Source: Dichetophora obliterata
Lineage: Eukaryota; Arthropoda; Insecta; Diptera; Sciomyzidae
Assembly: GCA_963920525.1 (NCBI GenBank)
Contig: OY986436.1
Span: 178,471,361-178,535,360, forward strand
Direction of reading: 5' to 3'
DNA length: 64,000 nucleotides
The notes under the pieces are model-generated. The model did no database searches and was not told the origin of the DNA. It saw nothing but the letters and a program-made list of their open reading frames with translations. Both the position numbers and the translations under genes were made by a program. Shown in pieces: positions 1 to 10,215 of this stretch (position 1 is its first letter; every line of letters starts with the position of its first letter).

Positions 1-2640
1 GGGCAACCACCTGATTATGTCGACAATCTATTGCCTTTCTACCAGGACGTCACCAAATTATACGCATTTATTAGAGAAAATAACTTGGTGTCTGGAAAAT
101 ATGAAAGTGTTCAAAAGCTAAGTCAAATCTTGGTAAATAAAATCATTAATGTCTGGGAAAAGGCATGTTTACCAATAATTACTGTTTGCACAATTATGGG
201 AAAATATAAAGAATTTCACTTTAAAATGCAAGAACTAAAAAAAAACTTTTCTAAACCAAATTTCAGTACCAAAGTCGAATTATTTAAGGATAGAATATCA
301 ATATAAGCTCTTGAACATATGTATGCTCCTGCAAATGCAGACATTTTTTTAATGCCATTGCCCAACAAAAGTTCCAATATTAGAAAGACTATTTTTGTTG
401 GACCAAAGGGGATTAAGGCAAATGCGCATCGGAACCATAGATATCATAGCATCAAAAAAATTTGAAGGACAAGTGAAAGGAGAACGGCGGACCAAGAACG
501 CTTATCCAGACCGACAATTGCAGCATGAATTTAACATTGTGCTATATGAAGACTCAGGAACTGAATGAAAATCAGATAATCAAGCTAATATGAGTGTTAT
601 CGATGTGCAACCAAATAGACATAAAACAGATAGTAAAGTTCCTAATGATATCAAGTTTCATAATGTAGCAATGGGTTGCCATCATGAAACAAAGATATCC
701 AGATAGCATACTCCGTGCGCAAAAATTGAAATCTTCTGCGCACTACGTCACTCGAGCTTGTCAGCTGTAGCACGTGGTGCATACATACAAAAGAAAATGT
801 GAAAAAGCAAAAAGTAAACACAAGCAGCAAGCAGCACAATTGTAAGCATTTAAGAAATATTGCATTCATTTAGTTTAATTTCTAATATTGTGCACTTATA
901 GTACGTGTAAATTATAATTTTCAATTATCTTTTATGTAATTAAAATTAGTACTAAAGTTTTAAATGGTTTTGATGAGAGTAACAACGATTTTAATTTGGG
1001 CCATGAAATGAATTCACAACATTTCAACAAACGAAAAGAACAACAAAATGAAAAAGAAGCAGTCAAAGTGCTGTCAAACACATCAAGCAACGTAGCTATT
1101 TTTTTGTGTAGGAGAACAAATGGGAGAAAATAATCCTATTATATATTAATTTCTTTTCAATAATAGTACTGAAAAATATATTTTCTTAAATTTATTTATA
1201 AATATATTTATAGTGTAATTTATTTCATGTCAATAAACCAAGTTTCAATAAGAAAATGTCGATATTTTTCATCGCTATAAATAAATTATCCCCTTCAAAT
1301 ATATTGTGACTACGTTTTTATTTAGTCACTTTGACAAGCTCGAATTACGTCACAACAAAGATGGCGGACATGCGCAATACTTTATCTGTAGTTCTTTGTA
1401 TCATGGGTTGCCATAGAGTGGGAATATTAGATCGTGCAGCAGCACTTATTGTTAGCCCAGCTTTACAAGATGTAGGAATGATTTAAATATTGGTAATAAA
1501 TCTGCCAGAAAAACAATTCTTGAAGAACATGTAGTTGTTTTAACATCACCACGCTCAAAGTACATAGGCCATTTTACTGCATCTTCTGGCACTGATATTA
1601 CAATAAAAAACCATTCACTTAATTTTTTGACAGGTAAGAAATTTGTCATAAATAATTTGAAAGTGATTGGCTGCGACGGAACTCCTGTAAATACTGGAAA
1701 GAAGGGAAGAATAATTCGTTTTCTAGAAATGGAACTAAGAAATGTATTACAGTGGAGTATTTGCTTACTGCATTGTAATGAACTCCCATTACGTCACTTG
1801 TTTCTCGAACTCGTTGGATGAACTGTTGGTCCAAAAGCCTTTTCAGGTCCAATTGGAAAGAAACTCTTTGGATCTTTCAATGGTTTCATTTGTTCCTATT
1901 ACATCGAATTTACCGAATGTAAACCTTTCAGATTTAAGTACAGATCAAAAATATCTATACCAAATTGCTCTTGCAGTTTCTACTACTACTTGTTTGATAA
2001 ATATAAATCCAGGTAACATATCACATTCGAAATGGCTTACAATTGCCAATCGTATTCTTCGGCTTTATGTCTCCACCTTAAATCCTTCTAATAATTTGCA
2101 TACTTTGGCGAAACTTGTCGTAGAAGTTTACATTCCAGTATGGTTTGAAATTAAAGCTAAACCATATATTCAGTACGGGAGCTTGTATTGAAAATAAAAG
2201 ACCCAGTTATTCAGCGTAATGGATACTTTGCCCATTCTGAAAATTTGTTACTGGCAATGCTAATGGATGAAAGGCGACAAATAAGACAAATCGCTGTAAG
2301 ACGTAAATTAAAAATTAAAAATAATCATTTTGTACCAAATATGTACCTACATTCAATTTTTCTGCTAAAGATTACTTCGATATAATTATTTGGCAAAAAT
2401 AGAGTATCTTAATTCCACCGGTATTGAATCGTCTTTCTTGTCATAGTTTCCAAAATATGATTCAAAATAATACCGAAATTATAGATATTGTACATTTTCA
2501 ATGAAATACTCAAGCGGTTGAACGTTCCGTGAAACTTGTCACTGAAGCTTCAGCGAATGCTTGGATTTATTCATGCACGGATTGCATCTAGAGCTATTCT
2601 ACCAAAATTTGAAACAAGAGCAGATTTTCAAAACTGCTTT
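1..2640 (+). pseudogene. Decayed transposon-type protein-coding sequence, split by a later insertion
   Basis: Reading frame pieces at 31-305, 419-650, 1406-1900 and 1880-2385 look like parts of one protein. Segments such as LSTDQKYLY, SHSKWLTIANRILRLYV, LQWSICLLHCNELPLRHLF and DPVIQRNGYFAHSENLLLAML recall, from memory, a repetitive protein family seen in many arthropod genomes whose enzymatic role I cannot name. Removing the insertion at 683-1405 plus one copy of the 9-bp duplication restores an open frame across the junction (NVAMGCHRVGILDRAAA), so the pieces are one gene. It is dead: a stop at 1819, a frame change near 1880 and a stop at 2189. The start lies upstream of or at the window edge. 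Confidence is good for a decayed repeat gene, moderate for the family. Confidence 0.6.
683..1405. mobile_element. 723-bp non-autonomous inverted-repeat DNA element with 9-bp target duplication
   Basis: The termini are inverted repeats (left CATGAAACAAAGA, right end reading inward CATGATACAAAGA). Further in, matching blocks continue: CAGATA/ACAGATA, TGCGCA, and TCGAGCTTGTCA against its complement near 1334. The sequence GGTTGCCAT occurs on both sides (674-682 and 1406-1414) as a 9-bp target duplication. Deleting the element rejoins the surrounding coding frame. A 9-bp duplication is typical of Mutator-like elements, but hAT or P relatives are not excluded. No convincing internal ORF. Confidence 0.75.
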
Positions 2641-3176
2641 AAATAAAATCAAATAAAATACCAAAATTTTCTTAATAAATCCACACAAAAATTAAAAAAA
2701 TTCAAAAAATATGTTTAAAAAAAAAATACGTTAAAAACAATAAAAATATTAAAAAATATTGAAAAAAAAAATGGAAAAAGAAGGATTCCAAATTCCAAAT
2801 ACCTCCACGTGGTGAAATCTGGGTGATCACAGCATAAGTGATTAGCGAAAATTTGAAAAAGAAAAATAATTCGAACGAAAGCTAAGTAAATAAAGTTGTA
2901 AAATTAAAAGCGGAAACTGAAGATAATATCCGATTCGCATGAAACTTTCAGAAATATTCAATAACATTAACATACAACTTTTCAATACCCCCCATTGTTA
3001 AAAAATAAAAAAAAAAGAAATTTCGATCCACCCTATTAAACACCCTTTTAAGAAGTCAATAACGGTGGAAATGCTACTTATTCTTTGCTTCAGCTTTCAG
3101 TCGTAATTGTGAAGTGAATTCATGAAGTTTATGTGCATTTTATGGATTTAATTTATTTAAAGTAAAATAAAAATAT
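2641..3176. other. AT-rich spacer, no gene seen
   Basis: The sequence holds many A and T runs. I see no long ORF, RNA gene or clear repeat boundary. Confidence 0.4.
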
Positions 3177-3182
3177 GTGATA

Positions 3183-3419
3183 ATGGAATATGATACTTAT
3201 GTTCCCGAACTTGTTTTCGACGAGGCTGAAATTCTGGAAACTCAAGCCATATTTCTGTCGTGGGGCTTGAGTGACTTTATTTCGACTTTACTAAAAATTT
3301 ATGGAGTTAACTCGAAGGAGGTTCTTCAAAAAATGAAGATTGAGGATGTCGCCACTTTTTTTGAAGGCCTCGACAGCGCCGGGTATTTTGGTATTTTTGA
3401 AAACTGTCATGCTTGTTAA
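3183..3419 (+). CDS. Short ORF with a SAM-like helical region, perhaps the first exon of a repeat-borne gene
   Basis: From the ATG at 3183 the ORF runs about 79 codons to TAA at 3417-3419. Its base composition is more coding-like than its flanks. The acidic start (EYDTYVPELVFDEAE) is followed by SWGLSDFISTLLKIYGV and VLQKMKIEDVATFFEGL, which resembles the helix pattern of a SAM domain. There is no obvious donor site before the stop. It could be the 5' part of a transposon-derived gene or an isolated remnant. I do not recognise the protein. Confidence 0.35.
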   Translation: MEYDTYVPELVFDEAEILETQAIFLSWGLSDFISTLLKIYGVNSKEVLQKMKIEDVATFFEGLDSAGYFGIFENCHAC

Positions 3420-3512
3420 GTTAAAAAACTTATTTATGCAACAACTTTGAATTTATTTTTTTTTGCTTTTTGTAAAATTATAATTTAACAAATGTATTTT
3501 ATATATACATTA

Positions 3513-3956
3513 GACCACCCATATGTGCAAAAGTGTTATTTTCTTCGATCCCAGCGCATTTTCGTAGAAAACAAGACTAAAAAATAAGATCTGAAAAAAA
3601 CAGGCTTAAAGCCTCAAAAACACACTTTAAAAAAGTTCAAAATTTTTTTGATCTGTAACTCTTTTAAAAAGTGTTTAAAGTAGTTCGTGATTGGGACTTT
3701 AAATTTAAGAATAACCTAGCCAATAATAACATGTATTAACTTTTGACCAACTTGTATTAATTGTGGTAAAATTAACGTTGTTGAACTTTTTTAAAGTGTG
3801 TTTTTGAGGCTTTAAGTCAAATGCGACTGGCATTTTACCACTACAAGCACCCTGTTTTTTTTGCAGATCTTATTTTTTAGTCTACTTCTCTACGAAAATG
3901 CGCGGGGAGCGAAGAAAATAACACTTTTGCACATTCCATATATTTCATGGGTGCTC
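3513..3956. mobile_element. 444-bp palindromic MITE with TA duplication
   Basis: Two arms of about 130-170 bp are inverted copies: left from GACCACCCATATGTGCAAAA, right ending GGGTGCTC. The arms share GTGCAAAAGTGTTATTTTCT and the block around GCCTCAAAAACACACTTTAA. TA flanks both ends (3511-3512 and 3957-3958). The central ~130 bp is unpaired and non-coding. TA duplication fits a Tc1/mariner-mobilised MITE. Confidence 0.8.
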
Positions 3957-4029
3957 TAATATACATATACAAATTTTATTTCCTAATAAATTTTAATAAA
4001 CCATCAAAATGTCTTTTTATTTAATATTA

Positions 4030-4380
4030 CAGGCAATTTAAAGTATATTTCTAGGTAAAAGGTTAATAAGATTACGTTTTGATTTAAAAATATTTCCTTA
4101 TTAAAATTTAAAAAGAAATCCTATTAAATCAATAAGATGTCCTTATTAAATTTCAAAAATAAATCTTATTCAATCTATAAGAATTCTTCTTAAAAACCAA
4201 GAAGTTTTAATAAGATTTTCTTGTTGTTTTTAAAAGTGTTCTTATAAAAAACAATAAGATTCTTCTTAAAATTATGTGGTTTGTTTAATTCAAAAAACTC
4301 ATAGTTTTAATAAGATTTGCTCTATGGTTTTAATAAGACAATCTTCTTGGATGAAAACTTTAGTAAAATATTATTGATTT
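4030..4380. repeat. Diverged short repeats built on AATAAGATT / CTTATTAAA
   Basis: The words AATAAGA, CTTATTAAA and TTCTTCTTAAAA recur in both orientations roughly every 30-50 bp. This gives a self-complementary low-complexity block. No terminal repeats or target duplication can be defined. Confidence 0.5.
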
Positions 4381-4676
4381 TCTTCTATTTTATTCGGTGG
4401 TTTTGGCTCTGTGCATAGTTCACAAATGTTTGTTTAATAATTAAATACAAATTATAATTGCACATCAATTGATAACTAAAAGACACTCTGTTCGCAATTG
4501 ATCAGCTGATTCAGACGAGTTGAGAAAATCATTTCATTTTGGGTTAAATGTCAAAACAGACGAAATTTTGCTATTTTGGTTGGGACTTAAGTCGTCGGTC
4601 TGACAGACCAACGCATGAGTATAAGAAGGTTTATAACAGCACTCAATATAAATTGTCATATTTTAAGATATGCTAA

Positions 4677-4852
4677 AGGGGCTTCTATACAATACAACGA
4701 TTGTACCAATATCGGCTGCTATTTGATGGTTGCGTGCGATTATTGTATTGTGTGCTACGAGTTGGTTACAATATTGCACTGTCGAATGGTTGAAACTGCC
4801 AACTGCTGTGCAACAAGCGATTGTACAGCCGTTTTGTCGTGTAGAGGCCCCT
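4677..4852. mobile_element. 176-bp MITE of PIF/Harbinger type (TAA duplication)
   Basis: Inverted ends begin AGGGGCTTCTATAC (left) and AGGGGCCTCTACAC (right, inward) and continue imperfectly for about 80 bp per arm. Flanking TAA trinucleotides at 4674-4676 and 4853-4855 are the usual PIF/Harbinger target duplication. It directly abuts the hAT element that follows. Confidence 0.7.
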
Positions 4853-5159
4853 TAAAGACAAGTGCGTCGGAAGCTGATTTCATCTGGGGGGCAGTACAAA
4901 TGGGGGGACAAAAAAAATCACCAAAATTTCTTAAAAGAAACATGAATATGAATAAACAAATTTTTTATTTTAGTTTCAAAATAAAAAAAATATAAAACTT
5001 AATAAAAAAATATATTTAAATTTCATAATTTTTAAAAGTTTTTCCAATTTCGATATTTGAGTTCATTTTTTAGAGTTTATTAGAGTTAAAAGACTAGGTA
5101 TGTCTTTACATGGTTTAAATGCAACAAGGTACAAAAAGTTATATCAATTTAAATTCTTC

Positions 5160-5400
5160 CAAAATGTTTTTTCTGTCCTTGCGAGAAACAAACTCTTTCA
5201 CCACCTTCATCGAATTCAATTCTTCGGTTTTAACTTTGTAAATGTGTATAAGTGCTGCATGAGTGAGTCGTTTCTGTGTCAAAGTTGCTCGAAGATATGT
5301 TTTAAGTCGTCTTAGTGCACAAAAGGACGCTCAGATGAAGCTGCTGATGCAGGCACAGTCAAGACCAAAGCAACAAGTTTTTCAACTTCATTTAATAGTT
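5160..5400 (-). pseudogene. hAT transposase C-terminal dimerisation domain, broken
   Basis: The minus strand reads EVEKLVALVLTVPASAASSE, then after a one-base shift LRRLKTYLRATLTQKRL and THAALIHIYKVKTEELNS, then KVVKEFVSRKDRKN. The pattern 'ASSERSFSTLRRLKTYLR' is the hallmark of the hAT dimerisation domain (hATC) in ZMYM1-like transposases. The SFSTL stretch is destroyed by the frameshift near 5308. It is non-functional. Confidence 0.7.
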
Positions 5401-5629
5401 TTTTCAGTGTATCTGAATTTTTTTCAAATTGAAATTGCAGTAGAGACTCTACATTTTGTTCTATCTTTTTGCAAACACAGAGAAAGAAAATGGTTATCCG
5501 AAAGCATGCTTATGAAGAAGAGAGAAAGAAGAGCAAAATATATAATACAAAAATATTATCGTTGTAAAAAAACTGATATTTTGAATAACTTTTGATGTTT
5601 TCTTTTTAAATTGTTTATTGAGCTAAATA

Positions 5630-6916
5630 TTGGGGGTTGGAATTAGTTTTAAAGGTTTTCTAAGAGATGGCGTAACTATCAATAGATCGCATCGGGCACA
5701 CCTGTGACTATATTCATTTCAAAGCACATTGTCTAAGCTTCATTTTTCAGTATGTGTCATTCCACTGAAGTGTAAGCAACATATATTTTTTTCTCTGTGA
5801 ACATGTCGACTTTCGTTCCAACAAAACGCAATTTGCGGGAAGGTTTACTTTTGTGCTTCCATTTGAAGAAAAAAGCGGTTGAAGCACAACGCACGCTTAC
5901 TGAGGCTTACGGGGACTATGCTCCATCGATTTCTACTTGTGAGTACTGGTTCCGTCGGTTTAAAAGTGGTGATTTTGATACGGAAGACAAAGAGCGTCCG
6001 GGCCAGCCGAAAAAGTTTGAAGATGAGGAATTGGAGGCTTTGCTCGATGAAGACCCGTGTCAAACCCTTCAAGAATTGTCAGAATCATTGGGAGTCGACT
6101 TATCAACGGTCGGCAAACGCTTGAAGGTCATGGGAATGATTCAAAAGCAAGGAAATTGGGTGCCGTACCAGTTGAAGCCGAGAGACGTTGAACGGCGATT
6201 TTGCATGTGCGAACAACTGCTTCAACGGCATAAAAGGAAGAGTTTTTTGCATCGTATTGTCACTGGCGATGAAAAGTGGATCCATTACGATAATCCTAAG
6301 CGAAAAAAATCGTGGGGACCACCCGGCCATGCATCAACATCGAGGGCCAAGCCGAATATTCATGGCGCCAAGCTTATGCTGTGTATTTGGTGGGATCAGA
6401 AGGGTGTCGTGTACTATGAGCTGCTAAAACCTAACGAAACCATCACTGGGGAACGCTACCAACAACAATTGATGCAATTGAGCCGAGCATTAAAGGTTAA
6501 ACGGCCGGAATATGCCAAAAGACACGACAAAGTGGTTTTTCAACATGACAACGCACGGCCACATGTTGCAAGAACCGTCAAGGAAACGTTGGAGGCGCTG
6601 AATTGGGATGTGCTACCCCACCCGCCTTATAGCCCAGACATAGCCCCTTCCGACTACAACCTATTCAGATCGATGACGCATGGCTTGGCTGAGCAGCGCT
6701 TCACTTCTTACGAGGATACCAAAAAATGGGTCGATTCGTGGATTGCCTCAAAAGACGAATCGTTCTTCCGGCGCGGAATCCATATGCTGCCAGAAAGATG
6801 GGAAAATGTTGTAGCTAACGATGGACAATACTTTGAATAATATACATTGTACCGTTGCTTCTAAATAAATGCTCAAAAACCGAAAAAAAACCTTTAAAAT
6901 TAATTCCAACCCCCAA
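5630..6916 (+). mobile_element. Complete mariner element, 1287 bp
   Basis: Near-perfect ~30-bp inverted repeats begin TTGGGGGTTGGAATTA at 5630 and run inward from 6916; they differ at about one position over the first 30. The left flank is TA; the right flank reads CA, so the TA duplication is imperfect or has mutated. Length matches Mos1-like mariners (about 1286 bp). The single ORF inside is uninterrupted. The element sits inside the hAT remnant 4859-6962 and so is younger than it. Confidence 0.93.
5797..6840 (+). CDS. Mariner transposase, full length and uninterrupted
   Basis: This enzyme cuts and pastes the element by recognising its inverted repeats and joining ends at TA sites. It has 347 codons against about 345 in Mos1. 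The first in-frame ATG is 5797-5799 (MNMSTFVP), and the Met at residue 3 aligns better with the Mos1 start. Residues 1-120 form the paired-type helix-turn-helix DNA-binding region, and the linker carries WVPYQL (WVPHEL in relatives). The catalytic triad is present: D158 in TGDEKW, D251 in QHDNARPH and D286 in YSPDIAPSDYNLF. The last spacing is 34 residues, i.e. DD34D. The C-terminus ends PERWENVVANDGQYFE, as in the mauritiana group. No stop, shift or missing key residue is visible, so activity is possible though unproven. Confidence 0.95.
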   Translation: MNMSTFVPTKRNLREGLLLCFHLKKKAVEAQRTLTEAYGDYAPSISTCEYWFRRFKSGDFDTEDKERPGQPKKFEDEELEALLDEDPCQTLQELSESLGVDLSTVGKRLKVMGMIQKQGNWVPYQLKPRDVERRFCMCEQLLQRHKRKSFLHRIVTGDEKWIHYDNPKRKKSWGPPGHASTSRAKPNIHGAKLMLCIWWDQKGVVYYELLKPNETITGERYQQQLMQLSRALKVKRPEYAKRHDKVVFQHDNARPHVARTVKETLEALNWDVLPHPPYSPDIAPSDYNLFRSMTHGLAEQRFTSYEDTKKWVDSWIASKDESFFRRGIHMLPERWENVVANDGQYFE

Positions 6917-7208
6917 CAAGTGAGGGGCAACTGCCCCTTTCCCCCCGCTTGCTACGCCAATGCTTAAATATATATTTGAATATTCTTATATTGCTATTTA
7001 CTTCACAGTGAATCAACATTCAAAACAATAATGCCCACATGGCTTAGATGAGGGGTATCCAAAGTCGACCGTACGGGCGTTCTGCCTGCCCGCAGCAAGC
7101 AGCACGGGCGACTGCATATGCTGGATTAATTGGGGGGTAAAAGGAACGAGGGACATACACGAAGAAAATTAGAAAGAGCGTAAGAAAAAGCGCCATTTAT
7201 ATCGTGAG

Positions 7209-7679
7209 CAGTGTTGCCAGAAAAATGTTGAGCCTGTATTTGCTAACAAAAATAGTTAAAAAGAGTTAACTATTTTTTTAAGCCAAAAACAGGAGATCAT
7301 TTAAAAAAACACAACTGCTGTATTTAATCAGTTTATCAGATTAATCAGTTTATCAATCATATGGATTGATTTGTAAATGAAATGCATTGCTGTATCAAAA
7401 GTTATTAAAAACTATATATATTAAATTTTATATACACAAAATTTGAAAAAAATGATAAAATATTATTTTTATTAAATTGAATAAAGGTAAGTATTTTGAT
7501 AATTTTGTTTTTAATTTTTAAATAAAGTCTAATATTGCGCTTTATTAACAAAAAAGGTAGTAGCTAAAAGTAGCTAAGCTCTAAAAGAAAAAAAGCTAAA
7601 AAATGGGTAGGAGCTAAAGCACAATTTTCGAAAAAAATTAGCTGACTCTAGCTAAAACATAACTAAACTGGCAGCACTG
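7209..7679. mobile_element. 471-bp hAT-type MITE
   Basis: Terminal inverted repeats are CAGTGTTGCCAG (left) and CAGTGCTGCCAG (right, inward). Flanking octamers ATCGTGAG and ATGTTGAG match at 6 of 8 positions, suggesting an aged 8-bp hAT duplication. The interior is rich in AGCTAAAA words and has no coding potential. Confidence 0.65.
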
Positions 7680-9403
7680 ATGTTGAGTGTGGAGTCTGCT
7701 TTACGACCACATTTTTATTATTAAATACTCTATAAATTTAAGCTAAATATCTTATAAAAGTCATACAAATATCTTATAACTGACAGCTAGTGTGTAAACT
7801 TAAATTGAGTTTAATAATATTGTGGTTTTAAATTGCTTTTTTAACTACCTTAACATTCTTAATTTACTTTAAGTAAAACCGCGACATCACAACACATGTT
7901 TTTCGCAAGTAAAGTTGGAAACTCACCTTTAGATAGTAGATAGTATATATATATAGAAATTTACTGTAAAAACGTGACTGAAAAAAATTAAAATTATTTT
8001 TTTTTTTTAATTCAAGTAAATCAACATGTTTGTAATGCTTTATCATATGACAATTTCAATAACTCGCATATGAGCTACTCAGTGCAATAGTGGTCCAACC
8101 CACAAAATTTACATCATTTATGCAAAACGGTTTCGCTTTCTTTTCGTACATTTAATTACACCAGTCAGCAAAATAATATTTTATTTGTTCCTGAAATCAT
8201 GGTTGCTCTGACAACCTCTTTAAAGAGTACTACAAATCTAAGCCAAAGCTTGGCTTACAAAGTCAGTAATAATTTTTTAATATTTCGTTCAATACCGCAA
8301 TGTGGAGGCAAGGTGCATTATAGATCCCAAGCTAATATCACAATTTTGACTTCTCAAACGGGAGTTTTGCATTTTTTTGCTCGCAGGAGAATGTGCTTCG
8401 AATCCTGCTATTACTTTGCAATAAAACCTGCTAAAACAAAAGCAAATAGTATACAATTTGAACATTATTTCAAGGAACCTTAGCTTAAGTTGGTTTTCTA
8501 ATGCAGTTACATCCTCAGTATATTTTGAACTTTTCAAATCTTGAGATTAAGATAGCGTTTCGAGGCAAGGAAAACAATTTAAAATTATATTCTCCAAGTT
8601 ATCGGTTCCAAAACACAATTTTTTACTGAAAGCTTTAATTGAATTGCTCACTTCATAAATTTAATTTTTTATTACATTAAGGTCAAAATTAAAGAAGAAG
8701 TATTCTATAATTTTAAATCGTAACTTAATAAATAATAGTAAAATATTATGTTTGATAGAAGTAGTATTAATATATTGAATTAAAAATATATCTTTTGTAT
8801 TCTCAAAAAAATAGTTACATGGTAACCCTAGTTTAAGCGCCTGCATTGCGAAAATTATAATTGCGCTCAGAGCCGCCTAAAACCAATGTTGCATCCAGTG
8901 TAGCCAGAAAAGGGAATTTCCCCCGTTTTGCGGGAATTTTCAACCCAATAGGGAATAACACTCCTAAAAATGGGGAAAATGAGGTTGACCGCGTTTTTGC
9001 GGTGGTGTTATTTCTTCATAAAGTCAACAAATTATTTTTTTAATTTCTTTAACATCTTGTTTTTAAATACATATTAATATTATCTGAGTCATCTGGAGTT
9101 TTAATTTAATTGTTTTATACCGCCTTGATGGGTTGAGCTAAGTTGAAATCTAAGTTGTATTATACCGATTTTTTCCTCATAAAAATTTGTCAATTTCTAA
9201 AATTTTTCATTCGACAATATCATATATTACAATCATTATAATATGTTCTAAATTTTGTAAACTTTTAATGCCATTTGTTCAATAAAATATTTTTTATAAC
9301 AAAACACTTTCCTTGGTTCGATTTGATTAAAAACAGATTTTTGGCAAATATTTATTTAAGACAACCCAATAAAATGCACATGTTATGCATTTTTTTGAAC
9401 AAT
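7680..9403. other. Spacer, no supported gene
   Basis: Short ORFs occur on both strands (for example around 8199-8540), overlap each other and resemble nothing I know. The stretch 8898-9000 is richer in C/G runs (CCCCCGTTTTGCGGG) and starts CAGTGTAGCCAGAAAAGGG, like hAT-type ends, but I could not find a partner end. Confidence 0.4.
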
Positions 9404-9686
9404 AGGGGTATTCACGATTCAGTGCACTTGCCTGTGCAGTTGAGGACTTGAGGAGTTGTGCAGTTGTGCAGTTAGGTTTTCGTGAACACACCACTATCAC
9501 TATTTCGAAGCTGTCAACATTTTTCAATGCACACAAGTGCGCAACTGCTCAAGTCCTCAAATTTAAGGCAATAGTAGAAAAGCAGTTGTGCAGATTTTTG
9601 ACGTACGTACATTTTGTTTTTGTAAAGTGCACAAGTCCTCAAGTCCTCAACTGCACAGGCAAGTGCACTGAATCGTGAATACCCCT
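9404..9686. mobile_element. 283-bp MITE with ~57-bp near-perfect inverted ends
   Basis: The left arm starts AGGGGTATTCACGATTCAGT and continues through the GTTGAGGACTTGAGGA block. The right arm is its almost exact complement. The boundary is ambiguous: TA flanks fit if the element starts at GGGG, AAT flanks if it starts at AGGGG. The high arm identity suggests recent origin. Confidence 0.8.
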
Positions 9687-9954
9687 AATATCTCCACTTG
9701 AAAGTGTCACAGGGTGGCCAGATCTTACTCTTTCCCCATAATATTTTTTTTTGGTTTTATCTAAGCAATTACCTGTCGATCATTATCAATATTGCTTTGT
9801 TTCGCGACACAAAAATTTTTATTTTTGTCATTGCTCAACGCAGTTGTGGCGCTTCCATTAGAAATTTTGTATTTTTTTAGCTTGTACGTACTCAGAACGT
9901 TTTGGTTTACGTGCGCTAATTGCGTGTTTTAAAGTACTTTTAAAATTGTATTTC

Positions 9955-10210
9955 AGCAAAAAAAAAGTGGAATTAACACGTGAACATTTTCGTGCGATTA
10001 CTTTGTACAACTTTCGACGTGAATTATCTCAACAAAAGTGTATCGATGAACTCAATTCGACTCAATCCAGTTTGGTATACCGGTGGTACACAGAATTCAA
10101 ACAGGACCGTACTTCGCTCACCATCGAACTTTGTGAAAGACGTCCAAAATACATATGTTGCTGTGCCACAAAACATTGATGCTGTGCTCTGTGATCTAAC
10201 TAATATTTAA
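9955..10210 (+). pseudogene. Mariner transposase N-terminal fragment
   Basis: VELTREHFRAITLYNFRREL, SQQKCIDELNSTQSSLVYRW and YTEFKQDRTSL match the helix-turn-helix start of mariner transposases of the mellifera/irritans-like group (compare LTREHxRxxxxYxFxxxLSQ). A frameshift near 10140 moves the continuation to another frame (VPQNIDAVLCDL). It ends at 10208; no catalytic domain follows. It is a dead fragment. Confidence 0.7.
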
Positions 10211-10215
10211 ACCAA

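Larger units (their letters stand above)
4859..6962 (-). mobile_element. hAT (ZMYM1-like) transposon remnant hosting a mariner
   Basis: Ends are CAAGTGCGTCGGAAGC (left) and CATTGGCGTAGCAAGC (right, inward). The 8-bp flanks CTTAAAGA (4851-4858) and CTTAAATA (6963-6970) match 7/8, as expected for a hAT target duplication. The minus strand keeps the C-terminal dimerisation region of the transposase (next entry). The left ~580 bp is a direct repeat of 62988-63575. Internal sequence between 5440 and 5629 does not match the second copy, so the element was internally deleted before or after the mariner inserted at 5630. Confidence 0.7.

Noticed and set aside
4615..4995. 126-codon plus-strand ORF
   Set aside because: It runs across a MITE, its TAA duplication and the left end of the hAT element, so it is a chance frame through three unrelated sequences.
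5100..5595. Two overlapping plus-strand ORFs of 71 and 110 codons
   Set aside because: They are antisense to the hAT dimerisation-domain remnant read on the minus strand, and the matching second copy shows the minus strand is the coding one.
8199..8537. Opposed ORFs of 94 and 82 codons
   Set aside because: Each is the antisense of the other, with no recognisable motif and AT-driven composition.
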